DNA from: Paracoccaceae bacterium
Lineage (GTDB): Bacteria; Pseudomonadota; Alphaproteobacteria; Rhodobacterales; Rhodobacteraceae
Length of the DNA stretch: 36,505 nucleotides
Assembly (NCBI GenBank): GCA_027000645.1
Contig: JALTNO010000359.1
Coordinates: 1-36,505 of the forward strand
Reading direction: 5' to 3'
Below the pieces are notes generated by a model. That model was given only the letters and a program-made list of their open reading frames with translations, was not told the origin of the DNA and ran no database searches. Below are positions 1 to 9,798 of the stretch, in pieces. Each line of letters starts with the position of its first letter. The stretch's first letter is position 1. The position numbers and the translations under genes are program-made.

Positions 1-2
1 GT

Positions 3-1568
3 GCGGCGCCGATGCATCTGCTGCTGAGCGGGCGGGCGAACGACTGGGACCGCCGCCTGATCGTACGCAACGCGCCGGCCTTCGCCATCATCGGCGAACC
101 GGTGACGCTGACCCTGCGCATCGAGGACCGCGGCGCCGCACCGCGCTCCGACGGGGCGGTGCAGCTGGACATATCCGTGGACGGGGACGAGGCGCAGCGC
201 TTCGCCGTGCCGCTGGGGCGTGACATCGAGGTGCCGGTAACGCTGAAACATGGCGGGCGCAACGTGATCCGCTTTTCCGTGCCGGTGGCCGAGGGCGAGA
301 TCACCGACCGCAACAACAGCGCGCTGATCCAGATGAACGGGGTGCGCGACCGGCTGCGGGTGCTGCTGGTGACCGGCGCGCCGCACCAGGGCACCCGGAC
401 CTGGCGCAACCTGCTGAAATCGGATGCCTCGGTCGATCTGGTGCATTTCACCATCCTGCGCCCCCCCGAAAAGCAGGACGGCGTGCCGGTGGAAGAGCTG
501 TCGCTGATCGCCTTTCCGACCCGCGAACTGTTCCTTGAAAAGATCAATGATTTCGACCTGATCATCTTCGACCGCTACAAGCGGCGGGGCATCCTGCCGG
601 CGCTCTACCTTGGCAATGTGGCCGAGTATGTCCGCAACGGGGGCGCGGTGCTGGTCGCCGCCGGACCGGATTTTGCCAGCGCCGACAGCATCTGGCGTTC
701 GCCGCTGGGCGAGGTGCTGCCGGCCCGTCCCACCGCGCGGGTGATCGAACGCAAGTATCGTCCGGCGGTGACCGATATCGGCGCCCGTCATCCGGTGACC
801 GAGGGTCTGCCCGGCTCGGGCCAATGGGGATCGTGGCTGCGTCAGATCGAGGTTGAACCCGGGCGCGGCGACGTGGTCATGGCCGGCATCGACGGCGCGC
901 CGCTTCTGATCCTGGACCGGGTGGGAGAGGGGCGCGTGGCGCTTCTGGCCTCGGATCAGGCCTGGCTGTGGAACCGCGGCTATGAAGGCGGCGGCCCGCA
1001 GCTTGAACTCCTGCGCCGGCTTGCGCACTGGATGATGAAGGAACCCGAACTGGAGGAAGAGGCGCTGCAGGCCGCGGCCACCGGGCAGAACATGCGCATC
1101 ATCCGGCGCACGCTGGGCGACGCGGTCGGCCCGGTGACCGTCACCCGCCCCGATGGCGGGACCGACCGGGTGGAGCTGGAACAGGTGGCGCCGGGGCGGT
1201 TCGAAGCCAGCTATGAGGGGCCGGAGATCGGGCTTTACCGCCTGAGCGAAGGCGACAGATCGACGGTGATCGGGCTGGGCCCGGCGGCGCCACGGGAATT
1301 CGAGGACACGATTGCCTCGGGCGACGTGCTGGCCCCGCTGATCGCCACCCGGCGTGGCGGCGTGAAGCGGCTGGAGGACGGCCTGCCGGTGCTGCGCGAC
1401 GTGCGCGAAGGGCGCGTGGCCGCCGGGCGGGGCTGGATCGGGCTGACCCCGCGCGGGGCCTATGAGACGCTGGATGTCACCCAGGTGCCGCTGTTGCCGG
1501 CTTGGCTGGTGCTGCTGCTGGCCTCGGCGCTGATCCTGGGCGGCTGGCTGCGCGAGGGGCGCCGCTAG
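3..1568 (+). CDS. Membrane-anchored protein with glutamine-amidotransferase-like fold (5' end outside window)
   Basis: Frame open to window edge; listed ATG at 12 is probably internal. Ig-like N-terminal part, LRVLLVTGAPHQGTRTWRNLLKSD...FDLIIFDRYKRRG...YVRNGGAVLVAAGPDF, C-terminal TM helix LPAWLVLLLASALILGGWL. Confidence 0.6.
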   Translation, partial: AAPMHLLLSGRANDWDRRLIVRNAPAFAIIGEPVTLTLRIEDRGAAPRSDGAVQLDISVDGDEAQRFAVPLGRDIEVPVTLKHGGRNVIRFSVPVAEGEITDRNNSALIQMNGVRDRLRVLLVTGAPHQGTRTWRNLLKSDASVDLVHFTILRPPEKQDGVPVEELSLIAFPTRELFLEKINDFDLIIFDRYKRRGILPALYLGNVAEYVRNGGAVLVAAGPDFASADSIWRSPLGEVLPARPTARVIERKYRPAVTDIGARHPVTEGLPGSGQWGSWLRQIEVEPGRGDVVMAGIDGAPLLILDRVGEGRVALLASDQAWLWNRGYEGGGPQLELLRRLAHWMMKEPELEEEALQAAATGQNMRIIRRTLGDAVGPVTVTRPDGGTDRVELEQVAPGRFEASYEGPEIGLYRLSEGDRSTVIGLGPAAPREFEDTIASGDVLAPLIATRRGGVKRLEDGLPVLRDVREGRVAAGRGWIGLTPRGAYETLDVTQVPLLPAWLVLLLASALILGGWLREGRR

Positions 1569-1653
1569 CGCAAGTTGCGTTCAATCCCGTCCATTCTGCC
1601 CGGAGCACCCGCTTCCCCCCCGGCAAACCTCGCCTCTCCCGAAACGACACTCT

Positions 1654-1701
1654 TTTTCTGGCCGGCAAATATCCCGGTTTTCTGGCCGGCAAATATCCCG
1701 G
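1654..1701. repeat. Perfect tandem duplication of a 24-bp unit (ttttctggccggcaaatatcccgg x2)
   Basis: Direct reading: 1654-1677 and 1678-1701 are identical. Confidence 0.95.
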
Positions 1702-1708
1702 GGGGAGA

Positions 1709-1740
1709 GGCCCGCAGGGCCGAGGGGGGCAGAGCCCCCC
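1709..1740. terminator. Two adjacent hairpins in a convergent intergenic region (GGCCC-GCA-GGGCC; GGGGGGC-AGA-GCCCCCC)
   Basis: Perfect inverted repeats at 1709-1721 and 1724-1740 between converging genes; no long T-tract, so the terminator role is inferred. Confidence 0.45.
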
Positions 1741-1790
1741 TTCCCGGACGAAGAAACCATTCCGGCGCCACATGCCTTGGCACTGCGCCG

Positions 1791-2816
1791 TCAGCGCCGC
1801 CTCAGCGTATCGCCATAGCTGATCCTGGGCGTCAGGATGACCGAGGTTTCGACCTCGCGCGGGGGGTCTTCGAGGCGGGCGGCAATGATCTCGGCCGCGC
1901 GGCGGCCGATCTCCAGCCGGCATGCGTCCATGGTCGCCAGCTGCCGCGGCAGGCCCTGCAGCAGTTCGACGCCGTTGAACCCGGCCAGCCCGATTCGGCC
2001 GGGGATGTCCACCCCCTTCCCGAGCAGGTAGAGCAACCCGCCCGCTGCGATCATGTCGTTGGAATAGTAGAGAAAATCGAGTTCGGGCGAGCGTTCCAGG
2101 ATCGCCTTCGTCATCTCGCGCCCCTTGGCCAGCGCAGAGCCGCCGGAATAGAATTCGCGATCCTCGATTTCCACCCCTTCCTTGGCCAGCGCCTCGGTAA
2201 AGCCCTCGAAGCGTTTGCGCGCGCGATGATCCAGCGGCATCTTGGTGCCCAGGAAACCGATGCGGCGGTAACCGGAATCGAGGATCGCGCGGGCCATTTC
2301 ACGCCCCGCGCGGCGGTGCGAAATTCCCACCATCGCATCGACCGGAGTGCCGTCGGTGTCCATGATCTCCACCACCGGGATGCCGGCCGCCTGCAGCATC
2401 GCCCGCGAGGCGCCCGTATGCTCCAGCCCGGCGATGATCACCCCCGAAGGCCGCCAGGACAGCATTTCATACAGGACCTTCTGTTCCTTCTCCGGCAGAT
2501 AGTCGGTCACGCCGATCACGGCCTGCAACCCGGTGCCTTCAAGCACCTCGTTGATGCCGGTCAGGACCTCGGGGAAGACCATGTTCTTCAGCGACGGGAT
2601 GATGACGGCGACCAGGTTCACCCGGTTCGAGGCCAGCGCGCCAGCGATCTTGTTGGGGACGTAACCCAGCTCCTTGGCGGCGGCAAGCACGCGGGCGCGG
2701 GTCTTTTCCGACACGTCGCCGCGGTTGCGCAGCACCCGGCTGACCGTCATTTCCGACACCCCCGAGGCTTCGGAGACGTCGCGAAGGGTGAGAGGGCGTT
2801 TGGGAGGTCTGGCCAA
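1791..2816 (-). CDS. LacI/GntR-type transcriptional regulator
   Basis: N-terminal LacI HTH (LTLRDVSEASGVSEMTVSRVLRNRGDVSEKTRARVLAAAKELGYVPN) plus periplasmic-binding-like effector domain. Confidence 0.92.
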   Translation of the reverse strand: MARPPKRPLTLRDVSEASGVSEMTVSRVLRNRGDVSEKTRARVLAAAKELGYVPNKIAGALASNRVNLVAVIIPSLKNMVFPEVLTGINEVLEGTGLQAVIGVTDYLPEKEQKVLYEMLSWRPSGVIIAGLEHTGASRAMLQAAGIPVVEIMDTDGTPVDAMVGISHRRAGREMARAILDSGYRRIGFLGTKMPLDHRARKRFEGFTEALAKEGVEIEDREFYSGGSALAKGREMTKAILERSPELDFLYYSNDMIAAGGLLYLLGKGVDIPGRIGLAGFNGVELLQGLPRQLATMDACRLEIGRRAAEIIAARLEDPPREVETSVILTPRISYGDTLRRR

Positions 2817-2839
2817 TGTCCGGATTCCACGAATGTTTC

Positions 2840-2856
2840 AGGGAAATGTTATCCCT
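2840..2856. promoter_or_regulatory. Candidate operator AGGGA-AATGTTA-TCCCT upstream of the LacI-type gene
   Basis: 5-bp perfect arms, 24 bp upstream of the regulator start. Confidence 0.35.
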
Positions 2857-2890
2857 TTCATGCGATCCTGTTCAACCTTGCGCAAGGGCG

Positions 2891-2918
2891 GTGACAAGCC
2901 CGGAAAACCCGGTTAAGA
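2891..2918 (+). promoter_or_regulatory. Candidate sigma70 promoter for tRNA-Arg (GTGACA-N16-TTAAGA)
   Basis: Hexamer-like boxes with 16-nt spacer ending 12 nt before the tRNA 5' end. Confidence 0.35.
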
Positions 2919-2930
2919 GGAACCGCGCGC

Positions 2931-3007
2931 GGCCCCGTGGCTCAACTGGATAGAGCAGCCCCCTCCTAAGGGGCAGGTTGCAGGTTCGAATCCTGCCGGG
3001 GTCGCCA
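2931..3007 (+). tRNA. tRNA-Arg (anticodon CCT), CCA encoded
   Basis: GGCCCCG/CGGGGTC acceptor stem, anticodon arm GCCCC-CTCCTAA-GGGGC, T-arm GGTTCGAATCC, 3' CCA. Confidence 0.95.
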
Positions 3008-3104
3008 GAGATTTCCGCCCGGGGATTCCCGGGGGCCGAATTTCTCCGACCGGCGCCGGCTGCTCGCGTCGTGCCTGCCGCCCGGGGCGGAGATCCACCC
3101 CGTT

Positions 3105-4637
3105 TCAGAGAAGAAGTTCGACGCAGACGACCAGCGTTGCCCCGATCAGCATTCCCAGCAATGCCGGCCAGAAGACCGGCGAGCGGCGCGGCGGTTCGGC
3201 CGGCGGATGCGGATTGGCCTGGGCGATCAGCGCGCGTTCCACCAGATCCGGCAGGCGGGGGCCGAACCGGCCCGCCACGCGCGCGGTCCTGAGCAGATCC
3301 TTCAGGATGGCGCGCGGGCCGATGGATGTCTTTATGTAGTCTTCGACCACGGGCCGGGCGACCTCCCAGATGTTGATCTGCGGGTCGAGCGAACGCGCCA
3401 CCCCCTCGACCACCACCATGGTGCGCTGAAGCAGGATCAGCTCGGTGCGCGTCTGCATGCCGAAGCGCTCGGTGACCTCGAAAAGATAGCTCAGCAGCCG
3501 CCCCATCGAGATGCGGGTGGCATCCATGCCGAAGATCGGTTCCCCCACCGCGCGCAGGGCGCGGGCGAACTCGTCCACGTCGCGGTCGGGTGGGACATAG
3601 CCGGCCTCGAAATGCACCTCGGCCACGCGCCGGTAGTCGCGCCTGATGAAGCCGTAGAGGATCTCGGCATAGACCCGGCGGGTATATTCGTCGATATGGC
3701 CCATGATCCCGAAATCATAGGCGATGATGGCGCCGTCGGGCGCGACCTTGAGGTTGCCCTGGTGCATGTCGGCGTGGAAATAGCCGTCCCGCAGGGCGTG
3801 GGTGAGAAACAGCCGCAGGACGCGTCCGGCCAGGTTGCGCCGGTCGTGGCCCGCGGCATCCAGCGCCGCATTGTCGCCCAGCGGCACCCCGTCGGCCCAG
3901 CCCAGCGTCATCACCCGCCGCGCCGAGAGATTCCACATCACGGCCGGAAGGCGGAAGCCCTCGTCGTCGCTGGTATTGTCGGCGAATTCCGATGCCGCCG
4001 CGCTTTCCAGCCGCAGGTCGAGCTCGCCCTGCACCACGCTGTCGAAATGGGCGACAACCTCCATCGGCCGCAGGCGGCGCGCGCCGGGGGCGAAGAGTTC
4101 CACCATGGAGGCGGCGAAATAGAAGGCGTCGATATCGCGGCGGAAGGCGCGTTCGATCCCCGGTCGCAGCACCTTGACCGCCACGTCCTCGCCGGTTTTC
4201 GCCAGCTGCGCCCGGTGCACCTGTGCGATGGAGGCCGCCGCGATCGGTTCGCTGAATTCGGAAAAGATCTCGTTCACCGGGCGCCCGAGTTCGCGCGCGA
4301 CCTCGGCCATGGCTTCGTCGCGGGGGAAGGGGGGCAGCTTGTCCTGAAGCACCCGCAGGTGATCGGCCAGATCCTGCCCGACCACATCGGGGCGGGTGGA
4401 CAGGACCTGTCCGAACTTGATGTAGGCCGGCCCCATCGCGGTCAGCGCGCGGGTGGCGGGCGGCAGGTCGGGATCGCCCTTGTAGCCCAGCCACATGAAC
4501 GGCTTGCCCAGGGCATGGGCGAGGAAGCGGATCGACCGGGGCGCCTCGAAGGCGTCGAGAACCACGTTCATGGCGCCGTTGCGTTCCAGCGTGGCGCCGG
4601 TGCGGATCAGCCGCCAGAGATTGTGCGGGCCGCGCAT
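3105..4637 (-). CDS. ubiB: ABC1/UbiB-family kinase-like protein of ubiquinone biosynthesis
   Basis: MGPAYIKFGQVLSTRPDVVG, AAASIAQVHRAQL, ADMHQGNLKVAPDGAIIAYDFGIMG; start placed at MRGPHNLW just after the ubiE stop. Confidence 0.93.
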   Translation of the reverse strand: MRGPHNLWRLIRTGATLERNGAMNVVLDAFEAPRSIRFLAHALGKPFMWLGYKGDPDLPPATRALTAMGPAYIKFGQVLSTRPDVVGQDLADHLRVLQDKLPPFPRDEAMAEVARELGRPVNEIFSEFSEPIAAASIAQVHRAQLAKTGEDVAVKVLRPGIERAFRRDIDAFYFAASMVELFAPGARRLRPMEVVAHFDSVVQGELDLRLESAAASEFADNTSDDEGFRLPAVMWNLSARRVMTLGWADGVPLGDNAALDAAGHDRRNLAGRVLRLFLTHALRDGYFHADMHQGNLKVAPDGAIIAYDFGIMGHIDEYTRRVYAEILYGFIRRDYRRVAEVHFEAGYVPPDRDVDEFARALRAVGEPIFGMDATRISMGRLLSYLFEVTERFGMQTRTELILLQRTMVVVEGVARSLDPQINIWEVARPVVEDYIKTSIGPRAILKDLLRTARVAGRFGPRLPDLVERALIAQANPHPPAEPPRRSPVFWPALLGMLIGATLVVCVELLL

Positions 4638-4638
4638 G

Positions 4639-5391
4639 TCAGAGCTTCCATCCCGAATGCAGGGCGGCAACGCCCATGGTCAGGTTGCGGTATTTCGCGT
4701 TTTCGAAGCCGGCCGCGCGGATCATCTCCAGGAAGGTCTCCTGATCGGGAAAGCGGCGGATCGATTCGACCAGATACTGATAGCTGTCGCGGTCGCCGGC
4801 GATCAGCTGCCCCATGCGCGGGATCACGTTGAAACTGTAGAGGTCGTAAAGCCTGCGGAGCATCGGGTTCGGGACCCGGGTGAATTCCAGCACCATCAGC
4901 CGGCCACCGGGGCGCAGCACCCGGAAGGCCTCGGCCAGGGCGTCCTGCGGGCGGGTGACGTTGCGGATGCCGAAGCTGATCGTGTAGACGTCGAAGCTGT
5001 TATCGGCAAAGGGCAGCGCCATCGCATCCCCCACCACCCAGTCGAGGCTGCCCGAAAGCTGCGCCGCCTCGGCCCGCTTGCGGCCCTCGATCAGCATCGG
5101 TTCGGTCAGGTCCAGCACCGTCGCGTGGCCGTGGCCTGCGCGTTTCAGGAACCGGAAGGCGATGTCACCGGTACCGCCGGCCACGTCGAGCAGCCTCTGC
5201 CCCGGCCTTGGCGCCAGCCAGTCCATCATCGCATCCTTCCAGATGCGGTGGATGCCGCCGCTCATCACGTCGTTCATGATGTCGTATTTCGAGGCGACCG
5301 AGTTGAACACGCCCTTGACGCGGCCGGCCTTTTCCTCTTCCGGAACGGTCTGGAACCCGAAATGGGTGGTCTTGTCGCTTGTTTCGGCCAT
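4639..5391 (-). CDS. ubiE: Bifunctional demethylmenaquinone/ubiquinone methyltransferase UbiE
   Basis: [70 protein letters not shown]. Confidence 0.95.
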   Translation of the reverse strand: MAETSDKTTHFGFQTVPEEEKAGRVKGVFNSVASKYDIMNDVMSGGIHRIWKDAMMDWLAPRPGQRLLDVAGGTGDIAFRFLKRAGHGHATVLDLTEPMLIEGRKRAEAAQLSGSLDWVVGDAMALPFADNSFDVYTISFGIRNVTRPQDALAEAFRVLRPGGRLMVLEFTRVPNPMLRRLYDLYSFNVIPRMGQLIAGDRDSYQYLVESIRRFPDQETFLEMIRAAGFENAKYRNLTMGVAALHSGWKL

Positions 5392-5477
5392 GGCGGTCGC
5401 CCAATGTCGATTCCGTCCCCCCTTATAGGGGTCTTGGGGGCGGGCACAATGCGGCCCGTTGCAGAAGGAGCACGATC

Positions 5478-6329
5478 ATGCCCGAATTGCCCGAGGTCGA
5501 AACCGTCCGCCGCGGCCTGGCGCCGGTGATGGAGGGCGCGGTGATCGCGCGGGCGCAGGTGAATCGCCCCGATCTGCGCTGGCCCCTGCCCGAGCGCATG
5601 GCCGCGCGCCTGTCGGGCGTGCGGGTGCTGCGCCTGTGGCGGCGGTCGAAATACATCCTGGCCGATCTCGACAGTGGCGAGACGCTGATCGTGCATCTGG
5701 GCATGTCGGGGCGGATGACGGTCTCGGGCGACCCGCTGGGCCGGTTCCTGCGCGATCATCCCCGGCATGACCGGCACGATCACGTGGTCCTCGAACTGGA
5801 GAACGGCGCGCGCATAACCTTCAACGACCCGCGCCGGTTCGGGATGATGGATCTGGTGGCAACGGACGCGGTGGAAGGCCACCGACTGCTGGCCGGGCTG
5901 GGACCCGAGCCGCTGGGCAACGGGTTCAGCGAAAGCTGGCTGGCGGGTGCGCTGCGGGGGCGGCGCGCGCCGATCAAGACGGCGCTGCTGGACCAGGGAA
6001 TCGTTGCCGGGCTGGGAAACATCTACGTGTGCGAATCGCTTTTCCGGGCCGGCATATCGCCCAGGCGCCAGGCCGGGCGGATTTCGCACGCCCGCCTCGC
6101 CCGGCTGGTCACGGCGATCCGCGAGGTGCTGCAGGAGGCCATCCGGGCGGGCGGCTCGAGCCTGCGCGATTTCCGCCAAGCCGATGGAGAGCTTGGGTAT
6201 TTTCAGCACGCCTTCGATGTCTACGGTCGCGAGGGCGCGCCCTGCAGGCGTCCCGGCTGTCCCGGCGTCATCGCCCGCATCAGGCAGTCGGGCCGGTCCA
6301 CCTTCCTTTGCCCGCATTGCCAAAGATAG
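5478..6329 (+). CDS. mutM: Formamidopyrimidine-DNA glycosylase
   Basis: N-terminal [15 protein letters not shown]-terminal zinc finger [27 protein letters not shown]. Confidence 0.96.
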   Translation: MPELPEVETVRRGLAPVMEGAVIARAQVNRPDLRWPLPERMAARLSGVRVLRLWRRSKYILADLDSGETLIVHLGMSGRMTVSGDPLGRFLRDHPRHDRHDHVVLELENGARITFNDPRRFGMMDLVATDAVEGHRLLAGLGPEPLGNGFSESWLAGALRGRRAPIKTALLDQGIVAGLGNIYVCESLFRAGISPRRQAGRISHARLARLVTAIREVLQEAIRAGGSSLRDFRQADGELGYFQHAFDVYGREGAPCRRPGCPGVIARIRQSGRSTFLCPHCQR

Positions 6330-6394
6330 CTTGAACCGCCCTCGCCGCGTGGTAAGGAATCGGCCCTGACAGTGAACAATCGAAAGCAGATTCC

Positions 6395-7171
6395 ATGGCC
6401 TTTGAGACGATCATCGTCGAAGTCGAGGACCACGTTGCCCTGATCCGGCTCAACCGCCCCGACGCGCTGAACGCGCTGAACACCCAGCTTCTGAACGAGC
6501 TGTGCCAGGCGCTGGAAGAGGCGGATGCCAATGACAAGGTGCGCTGCATCGTCATCACCGGGTCGGAAAAGGCCTTTGCCGCCGGGGCCGACATCAAGGA
6601 AATGTCGTCCAAGAGCTTTGCCGACGTGTTCGGGGAAAACCTGTTCGCCGATGCCAGCGACCGCATCACCGCCATCCGCAAGCCGATCATCGCGGCCGTG
6701 GGCGGCTACGCGCTGGGCGGGGGGTGCGAACTGGCGATGATGTGCGATTTCATCATCGCTGCCGACACGGCGAAATTCGGCCAGCCCGAGATCAATCTGG
6801 GCGTGATCGCCGGCATGGGCGGCACGCAGCGGCTGACGCGCTTCGTCGGCAAGTCCAAGGCGATGGACATGAACCTGACCGGGCGCTTCATGGATGCCGA
6901 AGAGGCCGAGCGCAGCGGGCTGGTCAGCCGGGTCGTGCCGGCCAAGAAGCTGGTCGAAGAGGCGCTGGGCGCGGCCCAGAAGATCGCCGAGAAATCCATG
7001 CCTTCGGTCATGGCCGCCAAGGAGGCGGTGAACCGCAGCTACGAAACCACGCTGCGCGAGGGCGTGCTGTTCGAACGGCGCGTGTTCCACTCCATGTTCG
7101 CAACCGAGGACCAGAAGGAAGGCATGGCCGCCTTCATGGAAAAGCGCAGCGCGCAGTTCCGCGACAAGTGA
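6395..7171 (+). CDS. Enoyl-CoA hydratase
   Basis: Crotonase motifs [46 protein letters not shown]. Confidence 0.93.
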   Translation: MAFETIIVEVEDHVALIRLNRPDALNALNTQLLNELCQALEEADANDKVRCIVITGSEKAFAAGADIKEMSSKSFADVFGENLFADASDRITAIRKPIIAAVGGYALGGGCELAMMCDFIIAADTAKFGQPEINLGVIAGMGGTQRLTRFVGKSKAMDMNLTGRFMDAEEAERSGLVSRVVPAKKLVEEALGAAQKIAEKSMPSVMAAKEAVNRSYETTLREGVLFERRVFHSMFATEDQKEGMAAFMEKRSAQFRDK

Positions 7172-7400
7172 TGCGCCGCGGCCCCGCCATGCGGGGCGAT
7201 CGCTTCGTTCCGGGGCGGCCGGGCAGGCCCGTCGCCGCGGTTCTTTTCCGGCTTGGCAAGCACGGGAAACTCGGGTAACCAGCGCCGTCAGACATGCGCG
7301 TGCAGCCCGCTCAGGCTCGAATCACCCGGCAAAGGCGTGGCCGGGCGGGTTTGGCATCGCGCCAATCGAGTGAACCAAACCCGAAGAGGTCCGAAAACAC

Positions 7401-7664
7401 ATGGCCAACACGCCCCAGTCGAAGAAACGCGCCCGTCAGAACCAGAGGCGCTATGCCGTCAACAAGGCGCGCCGTTCGCGCATCCGCACCTTCCTGCGCA
7501 AGGTCGAGGAAGCCATCGCTTCCGGCGACAAGGAAGCCGCCCAGGCCGCGCTGCGTGCTGCCCAGCCCGAGCTGATGCGAGGCGTGACCAAGGGCGTGTT
7601 CCACAAGAACACCGCCGCCCGCAAGATGTCGCGCCTTTCGGCCCGCGTAAAGGCGCTCGGCTGA
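7401..7664 (+). CDS. rpsT: 30S ribosomal protein S20 (bS20)
   Basis: [36 protein letters not shown]...[22 protein letters not shown]. Confidence 0.97.
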   Translation: MANTPQSKKRARQNQRRYAVNKARRSRIRTFLRKVEEAIASGDKEAAQAALRAAQPELMRGVTKGVFHKNTAARKMSRLSARVKALG

Positions 7665-7700
7665 TCCCGCAGCGCGGCAAGAACGAATTCGCAAGTTTCC

Positions 7701-7731
7701 AAAAGGCGTTGCCGGAGGCGGCGCCTTTTTT
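7701..7731 (+). terminator. Rho-independent terminator downstream of rpsT
   Basis: AAAAGGCG ... CGCCTTTTTT stem followed by T-run. Confidence 0.75.
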
Positions 7732-8220
7732 CGTGGCTGGCGGGGGAGGGCCCTTGCTGCACCCGCGAGAGATTCTTTGCCCGGAATCACCGAGTCAACA
7801 GCATAGTTTCGTTGCTGCGCCGCCCACGGAATTGTTATCCCTTTGGCAGCGATTCACGCGCTTGGGGGGACAGGCGGCGCCTGATGATGACTGTGGGACA
7901 AGGCATCACTCATCGGGCATGTGCCGGCGCGGCCGGGCTGCTCGGTCGACTCGGTCTGCTGTGCGAATCGGCTTTGCCGGCTCGCATCCTGTCATGACAT
8001 GAGTGTGTAACGGTTTGGTGTCGGGTCGGCCCGAAGGAGGAACGGTTCGACCTTGACGAGTGGGGGCCAGGCTGTTGCAGGCGCCTGTTGCAGGTGTCCT
8101 TCTGCACGGCTTTGTCTGCGGAACTCGTGGCCTTTGCGTGTGCGCTCTGCCGGCAACGACAGCCGGTCAAGGAACAAGACGGGCGATGGGGCCGGACAAG
8201 TGGGACATGTGAGGCACGCA

Positions 8221-9609
8221 ATGACAGAGGAAAAATGGGGTCAGCTCAGGCAGAGGTTGCTCAAGACGGTCGGCAAGAACAACTTTACCACCTGGATCGA
8301 ACCCCTCGAGTTCCTCGAACTGCAGGATGGCGTGGCAGTCTTCAGCGTTCCCACGAATTTCATGGGCAACTATGTCAGCCAGAACTTCGCCGACCTGATC
8401 CTTTACGAACTGAACACCGCCGGCGAAAAGGCCCAGCGCGTCGCCTTTCGCGTGATCGCCAATTCCCCGACCTCCCCGGCGCAGCCGGCCGGCAAGGCAG
8501 CGGGCGCCGGATCGAGGGCCGAATCGAAGACCGCGAAGGCGCGGGCCGCCTCTGACGGGCTCGAGGCGATTCAGGCGGCGCCGCTGGATCCGCGCTTTAC
8601 CTTCGACAGTTTCGTTGTCGGCAAGCCCAACGAGCTGGCCCATGCCGCGGCGCGCCGGGTCAGCGAAGGCGGCCCGGTCACCTTCAACCCTCTGGTCCTT
8701 TATGGTGGGGTCGGGCTGGGCAAGACGCATCTGATGCATGCGATTGCATGGGAGCTGCGCTCGCGCCATCCCGAGCTGAACGTGATCTACCTGTCGGCCG
8801 AACAGTTCATGTACCGTTTCGTGCAGGCGCTGCGCGAACGGCGGATGATGGATTTCAAGCATCTGTTCCGGTCCGTGGACGTGCTGATGGTGGATGACGT
8901 GCAGTTCATCGCCGGCAAGGACAGCACGCAGGAGGAATTCTTCCATACCTTCAACGCGCTGGTGGATCAGAACAAGCAGATCATCATTTCCGCCGACCGC
9001 GCGCCGGGCGAGATCAAGGATCTCGAAGAGCGGGTGAAGTCGCGCCTCCAGTGCGGGCTGGTGGTGGACCTGCACCCGACCAATTACGAATTGCGGCTGG
9101 GCATCCTGCAAAGCAAGGTCCAGCTTTACGGCTCCACCTATCCCGACCTGAAGATCGCGGATGGCGTTCTGGAATTTCTGGCCCAGCGGATTTCGACCAA
9201 TGTGCGCGTGCTCGAAGGGGCGCTGACGCGGTTATTTGCCTTTGCGTCGCTGGTCGGGCGCGAAATCGACATGGAGCTGACCCAGGATTGCCTGGCCGAC
9301 GTGTTGCGGGCGTCCGAGCGCAAGATCACCGTCGAGGAAATCCAGCGCAAGGTTTCGGAATACTACAACATTCGCCTGAGCGACATCATCGGCCCCAAGC
9401 GCCTGCGCGCCTTCGCCCGCCCGCGGCAGGTGGCGATGTATCTGTGCAAGCAGCTGACCAGCCGTTCCCTGCCCGAGATCGGGCGCCGCTTTGGCGGGCG
9501 CGATCATACCACGGTCATGCATGGCGTGCGCCGGATCGAGGAACTGAAACTGACCGACGGCCAGCTTGCCGAGGACGTGGAGATTCTCCGCCGGGCACTG
9601 GAAGCGTAA
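8221..9609 (+). CDS. dnaA: Chromosomal replication initiator protein DnaA
   Basis: GGVGLGKTHLMHAI Walker A, VDVLMVDDVQFIAGKDSTQEEFFHTFNAL, C-terminal GRRFGGRDHTTVMHGVRRIE; start at MTEEKWGQLRQRLL. Confidence 0.97.
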   Translation: MTEEKWGQLRQRLLKTVGKNNFTTWIEPLEFLELQDGVAVFSVPTNFMGNYVSQNFADLILYELNTAGEKAQRVAFRVIANSPTSPAQPAGKAAGAGSRAESKTAKARAASDGLEAIQAAPLDPRFTFDSFVVGKPNELAHAAARRVSEGGPVTFNPLVLYGGVGLGKTHLMHAIAWELRSRHPELNVIYLSAEQFMYRFVQALRERRMMDFKHLFRSVDVLMVDDVQFIAGKDSTQEEFFHTFNALVDQNKQIIISADRAPGEIKDLEERVKSRLQCGLVVDLHPTNYELRLGILQSKVQLYGSTYPDLKIADGVLEFLAQRISTNVRVLEGALTRLFAFASLVGREIDMELTQDCLADVLRASERKITVEEIQRKVSEYYNIRLSDIIGPKRLRAFARPRQVAMYLCKQLTSRSLPEIGRRFGGRDHTTVMHGVRRIEELKLTDGQLAEDVEILRRALEA

Positions 9610-9798
9610 CGGCGCGGGGGCGCCGCCGGCCGAAAAGTGGCCGGCGGCCGGGCTGACGGCAAAGCCATAGCGGCGGGTCAACCTCGGCCGGCCCCCTTGA
9701 CCCTTTCCGCAAAGCAGCGGACAAATCCACAAAAACCTTGTGCCGGCGGTGCAAACGGCTAGTTTGCCTGTCCCGGCCGTTTGAAGGGAAGAAGGGAT

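Noticed and set aside
1575-2894. 439-aa ORF on + strand including FWPANIPVFWPANIPG
   Set aside because: Antisense to the LacI-type gene; the peptide repeat is just the translated 24-bp tandem repeat.
3015-3030. CCCGGG-GATT-CCCGGG dyad after tRNA-Arg
   Set aside because: Short GC palindrome with no T-tract; not enough to call a terminator.
2913-3098. 61-aa ORF on - strand (…SLATPAGFEPATCPLGGGCSIQLSHGAARGSS)
   Set aside because: It is the antisense translation of tRNA-Arg; this ATPAGFEPATxxLxxxCSIQLSHGA string is a classic spurious ORF over tRNA genes.
9610-9798. Possible DnaA box (AAATCCACA) between dnaA and dnaN
   Set aside because: Single 7/9 match without a cluster or AT-rich unwinding region; insufficient for an origin call.
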